A stretch of DNA of 64,000 nt from Naematelia aurantialba. Lineage: Eukaryota; Basidiomycota; Tremellomycetes; Tremellales; Naemateliaceae. The notes beneath the pieces were generated by a model, which saw nothing but the letters and a program-made list of their open reading frames with translations, was not told the origin of the DNA and made no database searches. The position numbers were made by a program, and so were the translations under genes. Positions within the stretch are counted from its first letter, which is position 1; each line of letters begins with the position of its first letter. Positions 26,991-39,326 of this stretch are shown here, one piece after another. Location: positions 496,001 to 560,000 of the forward strand of contig JAKFAO010000008.1 of assembly GCA_021527695.1 (NCBI GenBank), given 5' to 3'.

Positions 26991-29900
26991 ATGACGAGCC
27001 CACCATCGCCGTCGGACACTTCCCTAGCAACATCCATCTACTCTGACCCCGTCTCCAAGACCGCTTCAGTCGCCGAGCAGCGCTTGGCTAGAGCAGCCAC
27101 ATGGCGCTTTTCAACCCTGTGTGCCGCGGTTGACAGCAAGGACCAGTATGGATCAAGCTCGACTCCAATCTACCAAACAGCCACCTTCAAAGGTATGGAC
27201 GGGCAGTATGACTACACCCGTTCGGGCAATCCAACACGAGGCGCTCTCGGTACGTCCCCATTGGATATGATAAGATACGGACAGATCAACTAACGGATGG
27301 ATGTGTGCAGAATCACACTTGGCGCGGCTGTATGGCGCCCGACAGGCGTTCGCCTTGTCCACGGGCATGACGTGTCTCGACACTATCCTCCGGCTCGTCA
27401 AGCCTGGTGAAACGGTATTGGCCGGGGACGATTTGTATGGCGGAACCAACCGCTTGCTCACTTACCTCGGAACGCACGGCGGCGTCGATGTCCGGCACAT
27501 TGACACGACTTGCGTCGACGAACTTCTTCCCCATCTCGGTCCAGGCAACAAGTGAGCTCCTCCCCTGCTGGCACAAGCTTTCATTCGCTGACGTTCCTCA
27601 GCGTCAAGATGGTCCTGCTCGAATCCCCTACCAACCCCTTGCTGAAAATCGCGGACATCGCCGAAATCTGTCAGACAGTGAAGAAGGCCAGTCCAGGCGC
27701 CATCGTCGTCGTGGACAACACCATGATGTCGCCGTACCTCCAGCGCCCAATCGAGCTCGGCGCCGATATCGTGTATGATTCCGGCACAAAGTACCTATCC
27801 GGCCACCACGATCTCATGGCAGGCATCATCGCTGCCTCGGACCCCGAACTGTGCAAATCCATCGCATTCCTCATCAACGCTGTGGGATCAGGCTTGGCCC
27901 CGTTCGACTCGTTCCTCCTCCTGCGCGGCGTCAAGACCATGTCAATCAGAATGGACCGGCAGATGTCAACGGCGCAGCTGGTCGCGGTCTATCTCGACCA
28001 ACTGGGTTTCTTGGTGCATTACCCCGGATTGCCCAGTCATCCCAAGTACGACGTGCATTGGCGTCAGGCAACGGGAGCTGGAGCCGTGCTGAGTTTTGTG
28101 ACTGACGACAAGGCACTCAGCGAGCGGATTGTGGGCGGCACAAGGCTGTGGGGTATCTCCGTCTCTTTCGGCGCTGTCAACAGTCTGATCTCGATGCCTT
28201 GTCTCATGTCGTGAGTTTTAATCGGTCTCTCAGTCAAGTTGTACTGATGTGTCCCCAGTCACGCGTCCATCTCAGCTGCTGTTAGAGCTGAGCGTGGACT
28301 TCCCGAGAACCTCATCCGATTATGCGTCGGTATTGAGGACCCACGGGACCTGTTCGACGATCTTGAACACTCGCTCCTTGCTGCGGGTGCTATCGTTCCC
28401 AACCATGCACACCCCCTTCTCTCAGATGATCGGTCTGCAGAGTTGTACAGCATCGACCCAGAAGCCTGGATCACCGAGCGAGCGAAAGCATTCAAACGTC
28501 CTGGAGCTACGAGCGCGGTGGGGAAGCTGGTCGATGGCGTGAAGCGAAGTCTTGGATTCGCCGAGGAACCAAAAACCATCCAGGGTGATATCGTCGTCTC
28601 TGCGCCGGGTAAGGTCATCTTGTTCGGAGAACATGCAGTGGTCTATGGAGTGGTAGGTTTTCTACACTAAAGGAAAGGCCGCTTCTGACGAAATCAGACT
28701 GCAGTCGCCACCTCGGTCAACCTTCGATGCTATGCTGTCTTATCACCACGTTCAGACGCCAAAATCGGACTTGAAGTCCCGGATCTGGGCCTTGAGCTGG
28801 AATGGGACATTGCATCCTTGCCATGGGGTCTACTACCCGTCGGATCTGACAGTGTGAAACGAGCTGCAGACAAAGAGATTGATGCGCCGCTCCTCACTGC
28901 TCTCGAGGGCCTTATACCACAAGCCCATAAAGCGGGCCTCGGAGCGGCGCTGTCCTTCTTGTATCTCTACATGGTCATGGCCGGCGGGCCTTCGGATGCG
29001 TACGTCCCGCTTGTCCTCCAAACTCTAGCGCTGATGTGAGCAGCCTCAGCGTGACTCTGACCGCATCATCGAACCTTCCTATTGGCGCTGGACTCGGTTC
29101 ATCCGCTGCCTACTCGACCTGCGTAGCTTCCACGCTCTTACAAGCGCACAAACACCTCTCCCTACCCTCCACATCAATCCACATTAGCCCGCGCGATGTG
29201 GATCTGGTGGATGGATGGGCATTCTTAAGTGAGAAAATCCTGCACGGGACTCCAAGCGGGATCGACAACGCGGTATCTGTGCGGGGAGGTGCTGTGGCAT
29301 TTACACGAGCCGTCGGAGGCCGGAAAGGCGGTATGGACGGGCTACACGGGTGAGCTAATCATTCACCACCGCGCGGAATGACAATGTTAACTGACGTCGT
29401 GCGTCAGATTTTCGTCAATCCGGCTACTGTTGACCAATACTCTGGTTCCGCGGGATACCAAGACCCTAGTTGCTGGCGTTGCGGCGAAACGACTGGCCGA
29501 GCCGCAGGTCGTCGACCCGATTCTCTCGGCGATTCAGACGATCAGTACTGAGGCGCAGTCATTACTCGGCGGAAACGAAAGCCCAGACCGACAGTATCTC
29601 GTCTCGCGCCTCGAGGTGAGTCTCAGCCTGCCTGATAAGGCGGTCAGGTAGCACCAGCTTATAGTCTGTAGACTTTGATACAGGAAAACCAGCAGCACCT
29701 TGTGCAGCTTGGCGTGTCTCATTCTTCGTTGGAGATGATCGTCCAAGCGACGGCTTCACCACCTTTCAACCTCAGTACCAAGTTGACCGGTGCTGGCGGC
29801 GGAGGTTGTGCAGTCACGTTAATCCCTGATGGTGAGTTCGGTCGCAAAGAGATTCCACCTCGGGTTTCACTATGACTCGACAGAGGCTTCACTGAGGCTT

Positions 29901-30217
29901 GACTATGACTCGGCTGAGACTTGACTGAGACCTTGAGATCGTGACTGATCACTCGCTCAGACTTCCCGGAAGCATCACTCAACTCTTTGCAAGAGACCTT
30001 ACGCAACTTGGGATTCGAGCCTCACCTGACGACACTCGGCGGACCAGGGCTGGGAATCCTCCGTCCCGCCAGAGGGAGTGTGGACGAGGTCAACGTCCCG
30101 GAAGAGGATGAGGGTGATGGGATGGTCGTGCCTAAACGGGCTGCCCTCAGGCAGGCAGGTCGAGACGGTGTCGAACGATGGGCATTGGGGCTCGAGGGGA
30201 AGTGGGTGCATACTTAG
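26991..30217 (+). CDS. Fusion protein: cystathionine beta-lyase (N-terminal) + mevalonate kinase (C-terminal)
   Basis: ATG at 26991, nine exons, about 900 residues. The N-terminal half is a PLP-dependent cystathionine beta-lyase: YDYTRSGNPTRGAL, LDTILRLVKPGETVLAGDD, VVVDNTMMSPYLQRPI, SGTKYLSGHHD (PLP lysine) and a C-terminal LIRLCVGIEDPRDLFDDLE. Exon 4 (28259-28652) runs without a stop from that block through a linker of about 60 residues into SAPGKVILFGEHAVVYGV, the first mevalonate kinase motif. Later exons supply LPIGAGLGSSAAYS (ATP loop), LHGTPSGIDNAVSVRGG and KLTGAGGGGCAVTL. The TAG is at 30215-30217. No in-frame ATG lies near the kinase start. The lyase makes homocysteine from cystathionine; the kinase phosphorylates mevalonate on the sterol route. 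Both domains look complete. Confidence 0.87.
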
Positions 30218-30740
30218 GTTTACTGAAGTCTGCACCGCGAGGTCGGGGGGCGGGACGATCTGTCGAGGTCTGGGTCCCTTTCAGCTCGCGGAGCAGAGAG
30301 GAACAGGCCAGTTGTAGATGACAGGCAGCTTGTTGAGCTGGCTGTTGGAGCTGTCCAAAGACAATTGCCATGTATCATAGTTGCTCGAGCGACCCACACG
30401 GAATTGGCGGAAGGGGGATTTTGACCTACGTTGTCCGCGGATCAAAATTGTCCGTTCCCGCCCGATCATCTAACAAGTCACGTGGTTTGTCGAAAAGTTC
30501 AAAGTACCGCTGCTGGCCCCATCGCAGCCAAACGGTAGCAGGTGCATTTTGTGCAGCAACCGTATCCGCACACCTGCCTCGACAGCTCTGCTTCCTCCTG
30601 GGTCACCGAAGTAGCGCGCCAATAGCTGCGAGCGATAGCAAAACTTGTTTTTGTGCGACCCGAGCGTCTCTCGATCAGTCGCTGGAAACGCTGAAACAAG
30701 GTCGAAGGTGACGATTTCGGGCTGGTTTCTCGGCTGCAAC
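30218..30740. other. Intergenic between the fusion gene and CLU1
   Basis: 523 bp between two plus-strand genes, holding the 3' end of one and the promoter of the other. No gene, RNA or clear motif was recognised. Confidence 0.4.
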
Positions 30741-33700
30741 ATGTCAGATCGGGAGGAGAATGTCGAGGCTGAGGTTCTCGAGGGCACGTCAGTAGTGGAT
30801 GGCGAGGCGGGGGATGAGGAGCAGGCTTCTGCTGGTACGTCCCCAGCGGCCCAATTTCCCATCCAACCTTCCTCTCCCCCTCCCCCCGGGAGGGAAGAGC
30901 CGCGGGGGGGGGGGGGGGGCGAGTCTATATAGCTGCATGGGACGAAATATCTCAATAGCTGTAGAGTTATGCGGGGAAGTGGGCGGAAAATGCTGACTTG
31001 CGTAGTTCAACCCATCATCGTCCGCCTGCCTTCGCCAACGCACGCCCGCACGCTGCCGAAGAGCACGAAAGACACCAGTTTCTCAACACTGACGATCCTG
31101 CCCCAAGCGAACGAGACGATCCAAGAGCTCAAGCTCGCGATCAACGAGTGGGTCGGCGGCTACTGGCTCGGTCCTTATGCCCTGCGGATACCCAAGACCT
31201 CGGCGACTGCGAACGGAGATGCGCCAGCGGCCAATGGCGACAGCCACGTCGAGCGGAAAAAAGGAGACGTCAAGGCGGAGATATGTCCTGGCGAACGGCT
31301 CAGCGATTACCTCGAAGTCGGCGACGTCTTTGTCCACCATGCCCAGGAGGAAGAACGGGTGCTCGAGGTCGTTAGGGGTGAGTCACTGGCACTGTCGTGA
31401 ATGCCATCGTCGGCGTCGGCGTCGATGTCGGCGCTGTATCTACTGCTGGCATGCTGGGAGCTGACGTGTCAGAACCATACACGGATTTCACTGCTCGACA
31501 GACGGTGCTCCGGCTGATCGAGGTCATCTCTCCAGCCGGCACGACGTCCAACCACCTTGCCATTCCTGTAGCGGTGTCACCAGGTGCGAGCATCTACGAG
31601 TCTGTGCGCGATGGCGTCAGCACCGCAGAGACGGTGTACGAGGAGGTCGAGGTCGCATTGGCCGGAAAGAAGGGCAAGGGCAAGAAGGAGATGGTCAAGG
31701 TGAAGCGCGAGGCACCTGAGAAGGCCCACGCCTTTGCCGACTGGGCAGAGCGGGGCTCGGCAGCCTCGACGTCACTCGCGAATCTGCCGATGGGCCAACG
31801 AGCCATCGAGACGCTACCGTGCGTCAAGAGCATCCAGATGTCGCCTTTCAACCCACCACCAGCGCATCTGCGCCAAAAGGGCCACCAGCTCTATATCCAG
31901 GTGACCACGCTCGAGGGTGATGTCCTGACGCTCATCTGCTGCTCGCGCGGCTGGTTCGTGTCAAAGTCCAATGTGCACCACTTTGACCCGAGCCCGCGAG
32001 ACGCTTCTGCCCCCTTTCACTCCCTGCTCGACCTGCTCCACGCATGCTCGCCGCTCTTTTCAGAGCGCCTGGGGCGTTTACCCCCCCTCTCGACGGAAGC
32101 ACCAAAGCTCGAGCCTATCACGACGGTCCCGATCCCGCAATGCGAACCCGCCTACCCGTGGCTCGTTGCGCCGCCCAAGGCGCCCGAAGCCGAGATCCTG
32201 CGCACCCAAATGGCATACCTGCATACCGGCGCTACCACTGCGGAGGGCCTCGACAGCGCGCGCGACTGGAACGAAGAGATACAAGGTGTGCGAGAACTGC
32301 CAAAGTCCACGATGCAGGAGCGCGTGGTACGCGAGAAGATTGCACAGAAAACATGGGCAGAGTTCACCTCTGCCTCGGTTCGCTCGGTCCTGGCTGTCGC
32401 GGTATGTGTCTTGCTCGTTTCATTCTGCCTTCGAGAAAGCCTTGGCATGGCCAATTTGGCTGATTTCATGCTCAGCGCGGCGATGTGCCACCCCTCAACC
32501 CCAACGAGGAGGCTCGCGCCCACATGTTCCTTCATTCAAACATCTTCATCACCAAGGCCGTCGACTCGATCGATGCCTACTCGCACGTCGGGGGCGACGC
32601 GGCTGCTCATGTCAACCACGCAAAAGACGCCGTCGGTGTGAAACTGCTCAACAAGCTCGATGTGGATGGCATTTCGATGCTCGGCCATACCGTTGTGGAC
32701 TGGGAGGGCGAGCGATGGGTCTGCCAGAGTGTGCTTCCTGGGATCTTTGGGCGGCGCATAAGCGACGAAGAAAAGGAGATTGAGGGTCAAGTCGAAGAGC
32801 CGACGAGGAAGGACAAGGAGGACAGTGACGGCAAGGAATGGGTCAATGTGGACGGCTCCCCGAAATCAGTAGCCAACGGAGACGATGTTCCTGCAGCTGC
32901 AGCTGCAGGTGCGGTTGCAGAGGACGACAAGGAGGAGCCGAACCCTCTCATCATCTACGGCTACGACTCTGAATCGCCCTCGATCGTGCACTACGACGCC
33001 GTGACTCACAAGCTCATGCGCAAGATCGCCGACGCGTACCACCTCGTGCCGCACAACATCACCGACGGCGAGGGCGTCGAGCGCGAGTTTTACGCGTCAG
33101 CCGACGTCAAGGGGCTCAAAGGCATGGACGGCAGGCGATACCTGCTCGACTTGCCGCGATTGATGCCGGTCGATGTCGAGTTTCTGCAAAATGACCTCGA
33201 TGGACCTGCAATCAACGGAGGCGAGGCTGGCAAGTACCCCCATCGCGTTGTTCTTCTCCGACCGGAGCTCGTTGAGACGTACTGGGAGAGCGAGCTGAAG
33301 CGCTGGGCTCGCGGCGTCGTCGCCGAGCAAGCTGAGCAAGCCAAGGGCGACGCCGAGTCGTCCGAGCAAGCCCAGAAGACGGACGAGGGCGAGACGACCG
33401 AACCGTCAGAAGAGGACATGGCGACTTCGACTGCAGACCTCGCGCCCGCAGCATCGACGTTCGCTTCAGAGCGAGCCGAGGCTGAGAAACCCCTGCCATC
33501 GGCTATGGATACGGAGAAGCTCAAGAACTTTGAACTGCGCTTCAACCCAGATGCCTTTGTCGACCTCCCGCCTTCCAAGAATGCCGACGGCTCCGTGGCT
33601 CTCCAGGAACCGCTGAGCGACGAGACGCAGCCGGCCGTCAAGGCCGTTCGCGATGCCAGTGTGTTTTTGCGCACAGTCACGATCCCCGCGTTGGCGCTCG

Positions 33701-36024
33701 ATGTGTTGACGGGCGCGACGACGGGCGTGATGGATGGCGCTTCGCTGAGCCGGATCATGCATGCGCGCGGGATCAACATCCGCTACCTCGGGTACATCCT
33801 CGACAGAATCAACACGTTCAGTCAAGGCGCCGACGGTCAGCCACGGGGCGAGCTTGGCCATCTCGGCGCGTTCAAGGTGAGCATGCGTTCTGGCGTCGCG
33901 CCTTTCCCCTCAACCCCACACCTAAAGCAAAAGAATACCCCCGCCTCTCCTCTGTGCATCTGCTCCGCTCTGATCCTCGGCACTGACCGACTGTCCAGGC
34001 TATTGTGAAGCAAGAGCTGGTCTTCCGAGCCTGCAAGCATGTCCTCCGGCGCTTGGTCGCCGGCCTCCGCTCGGAGCACGTCCCCGCAGCCGTATCGCAC
34101 TTCCTCAACTGCCTGCTGGGCAGCGCTTACAACCCGTCGCCGAAAGCTGTGTTCGAGCCAGTCTCCCTAGACATCGACGAAACCAAGCCGGCCTACGTCA
34201 CGCTCACCCCGGAGACGCTGCGTGCCGACTTGCTTTCCGAGATCCAGACGCGCTACCGCTGGACCATGTCTGATTCGGAGCTCGTGCAAATTCGGAAACC
34301 CCAGTTGTTGCGCGAACTTGCTATGCGTACTGCATTCCAGCTCGTTCACCGCGATTACGCCTTTGAGCGGACCGGCGAGGTGCCGCATGATGGGCACGCG
34401 AGTGAGGAAGACAAGGTCGATAAGGTTGGCAAGAAGGAGAAGAAGGATGCCAAGGACAAGAGCAAGAGCAAGGCCAAGCCGTCGGTCAGGACGACGACCT
34501 TTGAGCCAGAGGATGTGGTCTGCTGGGTCCCAGTTGTCAAGTCGACGTCTCCGGGAGTGAGTGCTTTTGCTCTGGATCGTGACTCCAATGCCCCAAGATC
34601 CAGACTCGAGACTCCGCGACACTGAGACTCTGAGACGCTAAGAGGAACGGGAGCTGACCAAGGGCAGTGTTCTGTGGCAGAGGAGATCTTCGACGCTGGG
34701 CGGGCGACAATCAACCGCGGCTCAGTCGAGTTGGGCCTCGACTTTTTGCTAGAGGCGGTACAGATCTACGAAAACGTGCACCAGTTCATCCACCCCGAAG
34801 TGGCGGCAATCTACAACCAATACGCATCGACGATCCACCAGCTCGCGCGGCTCAAGATCGCTCAGGTGGCGCAGGCCGCCGCGCAGGGAGACAGCAGCGA
34901 GGCGGACCAGCCGCTCGGTATCGATATTTCCACGGCACTCAAGTTGCAGCGCCAGGCCGTCATCATTGCCGAACGCACGTTGGGCGTCTGGCACGCAGAG
35001 ACCATCAGCTATTATTTCAATCTTGCCATGCTGGAGAACTTGGATGGAAACGTCCAGGCCAGTTTGCGGTACCTCCGCCACGTGATAAATGGATGGGACG
35101 TGGTCTACGGCAAAGGTCATCCCGAGACCGCCACGGTCTTGGTTAGTCTTCCTCTCTCTCTCCTTCCTCATTTTTCTCTCTGTTATCTCTTTCCTCGCCC
35201 TCTCCTCCCTCGCTCCTTTCCTTCCTTCCTCTGCGGCGTCATTGTCGCTACGAAGTCCCACTCCGTTTGGCAACAATACTGACCCTACAGTCCAGTCCAA
35301 CGCAGCGATCATCCTGCAGTCTCTCCCGGATCCATCACTGTCCCTCTCGCTCCTTACCGAGTCGCACGCACTGACCGTCTCCCTCTTCGGCGACTCGCAC
35401 TTGCAGACCGCGCAGTCGATGCACCAGCTCACACAAGCGCACTTTTTGTCCAACGACGTCCCGGCCGCGCTGGCATCCGCCACCGACGCACTGGGGATCT
35501 TTGAGAAACGACTCGGCGCCGAACACCCACAGACCAAAGAGGCAGGCAAGAATGTCGAGCTGCTGAGAGCCGTGGTGGAAGGGGTGGAGCGACAGAAGAC
35601 GCAGGTCGAGGAACAGAAGAAACGCCAGATCGAGAGACTGCATGCCGCCCAGGCTAGAGTCGGCTCGGCGGCAGCGCGAAAGAGGCTCGGCGTCGGCGCA
35701 GCGGCGCTCGGTGCAGGTCTTCTCGATCGCGCAGCCGCGGCGGGTGCGGGGGCCGGTGCGACGGCATCGGCGTCGGCAGCGGCAGCGGCATCGGCATCGG
35801 GATTGGCAGCGGCGTCGGTGCCGGCGCCGAATGGTTCGGCTGCCGCCGTCGCGGGCAGCAAGGCCGCCCAGATGGTGTCGGAAGAGGTGTCTCGGATCGG
35901 CGAGCGGGGCCACCTGGACGTCGACGAGCTGGTCAGGTTCATCCAGGGCAGTCCGGCAAAGACCCCCGCCTCGCGCGGCTCAAAGGGCTTGCGGGGGAAG
36001 AGGCGGACCGGCGCCAAGAGATGA
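30741..36024 (+). CDS. CLU1: Clustered mitochondria protein (CLU1/CluA/TIF31 family)
   Basis: CLU proteins are large cytosolic mRNA-binding proteins needed for normal mitochondrial distribution; yeast Clu1 also co-purifies with eIF3. The ATG is at 30741 (MSDREENVEAEVLEG). The N-terminal CLU region shows NETIQELKLAINEW and DFTARQTVLRLIEVI. HQLYIQVTTLEGDVLTLICC and SKSNVHHFDPSPRDAS follow. The central Clu domain includes GVKLLNKLDVDGISML and the block RGINIRYLGYILDRIN. The C-terminal TPR region has SVELGLDFLLEAVQIYE, HPEVAAIYNQYASTIHQLAR and ISYYFNLAMLENLDGN. The last exon continues the repeats and ends in an Ala-rich tail and KGLRGKRRTGAKR, with TGA at 36022-36024. The first intron holds a G16 tract. 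The length of about 1,500 residues is usual for the family. Confidence 0.9.
30904..30919 (+). repeat. G16 homopolymer in CLU1 intron 1
   Basis: Sixteen G preceded by a C-rich stretch (CTCCCCCTCCCCCCGGGAGG) in the intron following the exon that ends near 30835. It has the same strand relation to transcription as the MSH1 tract. Confidence 0.9.
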
Positions 36025-36423
36025 GAACAAGACTCGCGGGGCACCGTCGAGACGGAGAGTCTCGCTGCGGACCCAGTCAACTTGATCTTCCCGAGGCTTT
36101 CCCAGAGTCTGGGTTCAATAGGAGCAGGAGGGAGGACGGTCTTAGTGGGACCTGTCAGGACGGGGACGGAGAACGAAGCATGGCAAGAGGTGTACTAGCT
36201 CGCATTGCATTTGAAGCATTTAAGACTCCCTACTCTATGCATCTGCCATCTCGACACTGCGTGTCGGCAGCTAGTCTCGACTCTTGGCCGCAGATCCTTT
36301 CACACAGATATCTACCTGACAATAGCGCCTCCCACATGATCTCCTGCTTATATTTCCGTTGCGCCCGAGCAGGCGGAAACTCGTCCCCCGCGCCTGAGCG
36401 TTCCTGCCTGAGCGTTGCTGCTT
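36025..36423. other. Convergent intergenic region CLU1 / Zn2Cys6 gene
   Basis: 399 bp between two stop codons of converging genes. Nothing but presumed 3' untranslated sequence was recognised. Confidence 0.4.
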
Positions 36424-38924
36424 TCACCCCCAGCCCTGCCACGTATTGTCCGTGGCAAATGCAAATGGGTCGTCTGTGCTGATTTGCGTCTCGCCGAGAA
36501 AGTTGAGCAGGTCTTGTGCGTCTAGCAGGTACTGCGGCGTATTGGCTGCAGCGGGATCGTAGCGATCGTGACTGAGCAAGAAACCAGGCGTGTTCAAGTT
36601 ATCCGAAGTCGCCAGGCCTGTCGTTTCTGACGAAACCACGGTCTGTGAATGTAGCACAGTTGAAGCAGGCGTTAATGGATTTTGCTTTGAAGGCAGAGGA
36701 CGTGCAGTGGCGCCCGGGCTTCCGGCCACGTCAAAATCGCCCCTTGTCGCTCGCTCGAGCTGGGTTCTGATGATTTCGATACCGCGCTTGATGCCGGGCC
36801 CCTGGTGCGATGCCTTTTCGAGAATATCGAGCGAGAGAAGAACTCGATTTAGAGCGTCCTTGCGCATCGCCGCTGTCCCAACGCGAAGGAGAAGAACGTC
36901 TACCCCACTGCATACATTCAGCATGGGATTACGGAGGAAGAAGGAGAACCGATGGAGGATCGAGACTCACGCTGCAACGAAACAGCTGTACATCATCAAG
37001 AACACCATGTTGATCTGACCGAACGTGCGGCCCCAAAGGGAGAGAATCTCATTGACGGCCACCGCAGCTGATCTGCATTTGTCCAAAGCTGACGATATGA
37101 CGTCGGAAGGCTGATGTTGTGCCGTCAGAAGCGGGCGGAACAAGAGGATTTGCATGACGTGATAGAGCAGACTCCGGGTCAGCGTGAAGCACAGAAACAG
37201 CGCTCACTTTAGGGAGACTATGTGGGTCGGGGGAGCCGTTGCTGGAAGAGCGTCAATGTCGAGCCGTAGTACTCGGGGCAGGTTTTTCAGCCAGCTGACG
37301 AGGCGGTCGTCGGCCGTCCGGATAAATGACAAGCTGCGTGCATTTGGCCGTTCGATCGAATACATGTTGGTAAGGATCGACTCGAGGATAATATTCAGGT
37401 GGCACGAGTGGCGAAGGGTGAATGTGGTGAGTCGTGGGTGATGGGGATAGTTGCTACATGATCTCAGCAAGGACGGGGACAGCGAGACGTACGAGGCTGT
37501 AGGGGGTGGCGTCGCACCGGGAGGGTAATAAGGCACCCAAGGTGCTTGATCGTCAGATTCATCGTGTATGCGATCAGGTGAATCGCCATTGCGACACAGC
37601 AGCGCCGGTTCTCGTCCAAGCGATAACCCAAGGGTTTTGTCCCAGCAATATGCTGGCCCATAAGTCCGAGTCACCTGCTGGCATGTCACACTTACCGCTC
37701 CAATACAGCCGAGTCCGCATCTCTCGTTCTTCAGCTGTGAACCGAGAGTCGGCACGATCATCGTGCGGGAGATGTATCCCCATCTATAAGATCAGCGGAC
37801 CTACATTCCACGCACATACGTCCTGCATCATTCGGATACCCTTACATCAGCTGAGCTAAGCCTGAGCCTCACCATGCCGGTCAAGAGCCAGGCTTGACTG
37901 TTGTTCCCCACAGATGCGTGCCGTCCGGCCAGCCCGATGAGTGCCTCTACATGACTCAGCACCCCAGTATTTCCGGGTAAACGCTCGAGCAAGAGACCTA
38001 CGGATAGTCGGTATACTACTTGGCTTTGTGATTTCCTGGGCCATCATGCCCATGGCAATGGTCACTAGGCGGTCGCCTCGTGTTTCTCGTTCTTCCTCAC
38101 TCAGCCCCACGGCAAACCTGATGGCCGAGATATAGACGACTACTAGAAGAAATGTGGAGAAATACGGCCCGTCGAAAGCCATATCCCCTGTTCGCGTGTT
38201 ATCCGGGAGAACGGTAGTGGGCCAGGTAGACTTACGGATGAAGGATGGGCGATAGATTGCATTGTAGGTTGGACTTGCCCAGCAGAAATACGCATCGAGG
38301 TACATCTCGCCTTCCTCTGGGGAGACGTATCGGTGCTTGGACTTGCATAGTGCTCTCAGCCGCGCCATTGACCAAGAACTGCCATCTCCGACTGCCAAAA
38401 TCATGTCGGGCGACGCCTTTCCTAGCGGAGTATCGAAATCATTGTGCATCGACGTTTCGCCATGATATACAGGTCTGTCTAGTGACCCAAACGCATATCT
38501 AGGATGATCAAGGGACGATCTCTGGACTTTGATGTCTTCCCGGTCCTCGAGTGGCGACTCGTCATCGTCTTCAATACCTAGGATAGCCTCGACCCGACGC
38601 ATCCGCTCTTCGAGACCAAGGCGCCCTGGTGCCTTTGAGGTCAACGGCGTTCGCGCTCGTTTAGTTCTGGTCGACGATGAGGGGATGCAAGTAATGGACG
38701 CATGACGGCAGCCTTGGCATGGTGGTCTCTCGCCCCCTTCGCATTTGATCTTGCGTTCTCGGCATGGCTATGAGGTCAGGACTTCGAGCCGGCACAAGCA
38801 AACTGCAGGCGGCCACTGCAATTGAGCTCACGAGGCATGCAACGGCGTATCGCCTCTTCTTGTACGAGGTCCCTTCATGAGACGATTGTCTGTAAGACCA
38901 TGCTGAGTCGTCTGTGGTTGCCAT
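36424..38924 (-). CDS. Zn2Cys6 (fungal binuclear cluster) transcription factor
   Basis: ATG at 38924 (MATTDDSAWSYRQSS). A Lys/Arg patch leads into the zinc cluster, which is split by an intron: ACL joins PCRERKIKCEGGERPPC, then QGCRHASITC. This gives Cys spacing C-x2-C-x6-C-x7-C-x2-C-x6-C, the canonical pattern. A basic linker (TRTKRARTP) and a heptad-like LGLEERMRRVEAILG, a likely dimerisation coil, follow. The middle region (YLDAYFCWASPTYNAIYRPSF) matches the fungal-specific transcription factor domain. The C-terminus has RGIEIIRTQLERATRGDFDV and an acidic/Gln-containing end (LNFLGETQISTDDPFAF) that could activate transcription. The stop is at 36424-36426. Target genes are unknown. It is divergent from GMP synthase. 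Confidence 0.85.
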
Positions 38925-39326
38925 CGCTATATTTTGGTCTGTCTCGTCCTGTCAGGACAAGTTGATCTTTGCTCGGGTTTCGGCGTTCGGTATTCAAGTG
39001 GAATGATTTTTCAAACGCTCCAATGAGATTCCTGGCATTACAGAGGGTGCAGTTGCCCACAACGGCCTGCTGCCGAATGCTGCGCCTACTTGTATGTCGC
39101 TGGCGATGAGGATACCTATGCTGACAAGAGCAGGCTTAGAGTCGTTGCTCGACATCGTCAAAGCAGAGGCAGCCATGACGTGGCATTTTGGAAGTCGATA
39201 AGCAAATCAGTCTCCGAACGCGTCGGCAATCAGAGTTCAGAGATAATTTTGTGTAGACTCCGGGAAGCACTGGACGATCTCATCTGTCATACTACCTCGT
39301 ACTGTCACCACACGGTCCAGCTCGCC
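38925..39326. promoter_or_regulatory. Divergent promoter Zn2Cys6 factor / GMP synthase
   Basis: 402 bp between start codons. No CGG half-site pair that would argue for autoregulation was picked out by eye. Otherwise there is nothing specific. Confidence 0.35.

Noticed and set aside
28600..28700. Fusion gene as an annotation artefact of two adjacent genes
   Set aside because: The frame runs through one exon with no stop and no nearby ATG for the kinase, and the space between domains is too short for a terminator plus promoter. A sequencing indel could hide a stop only if it also preserved both frames.
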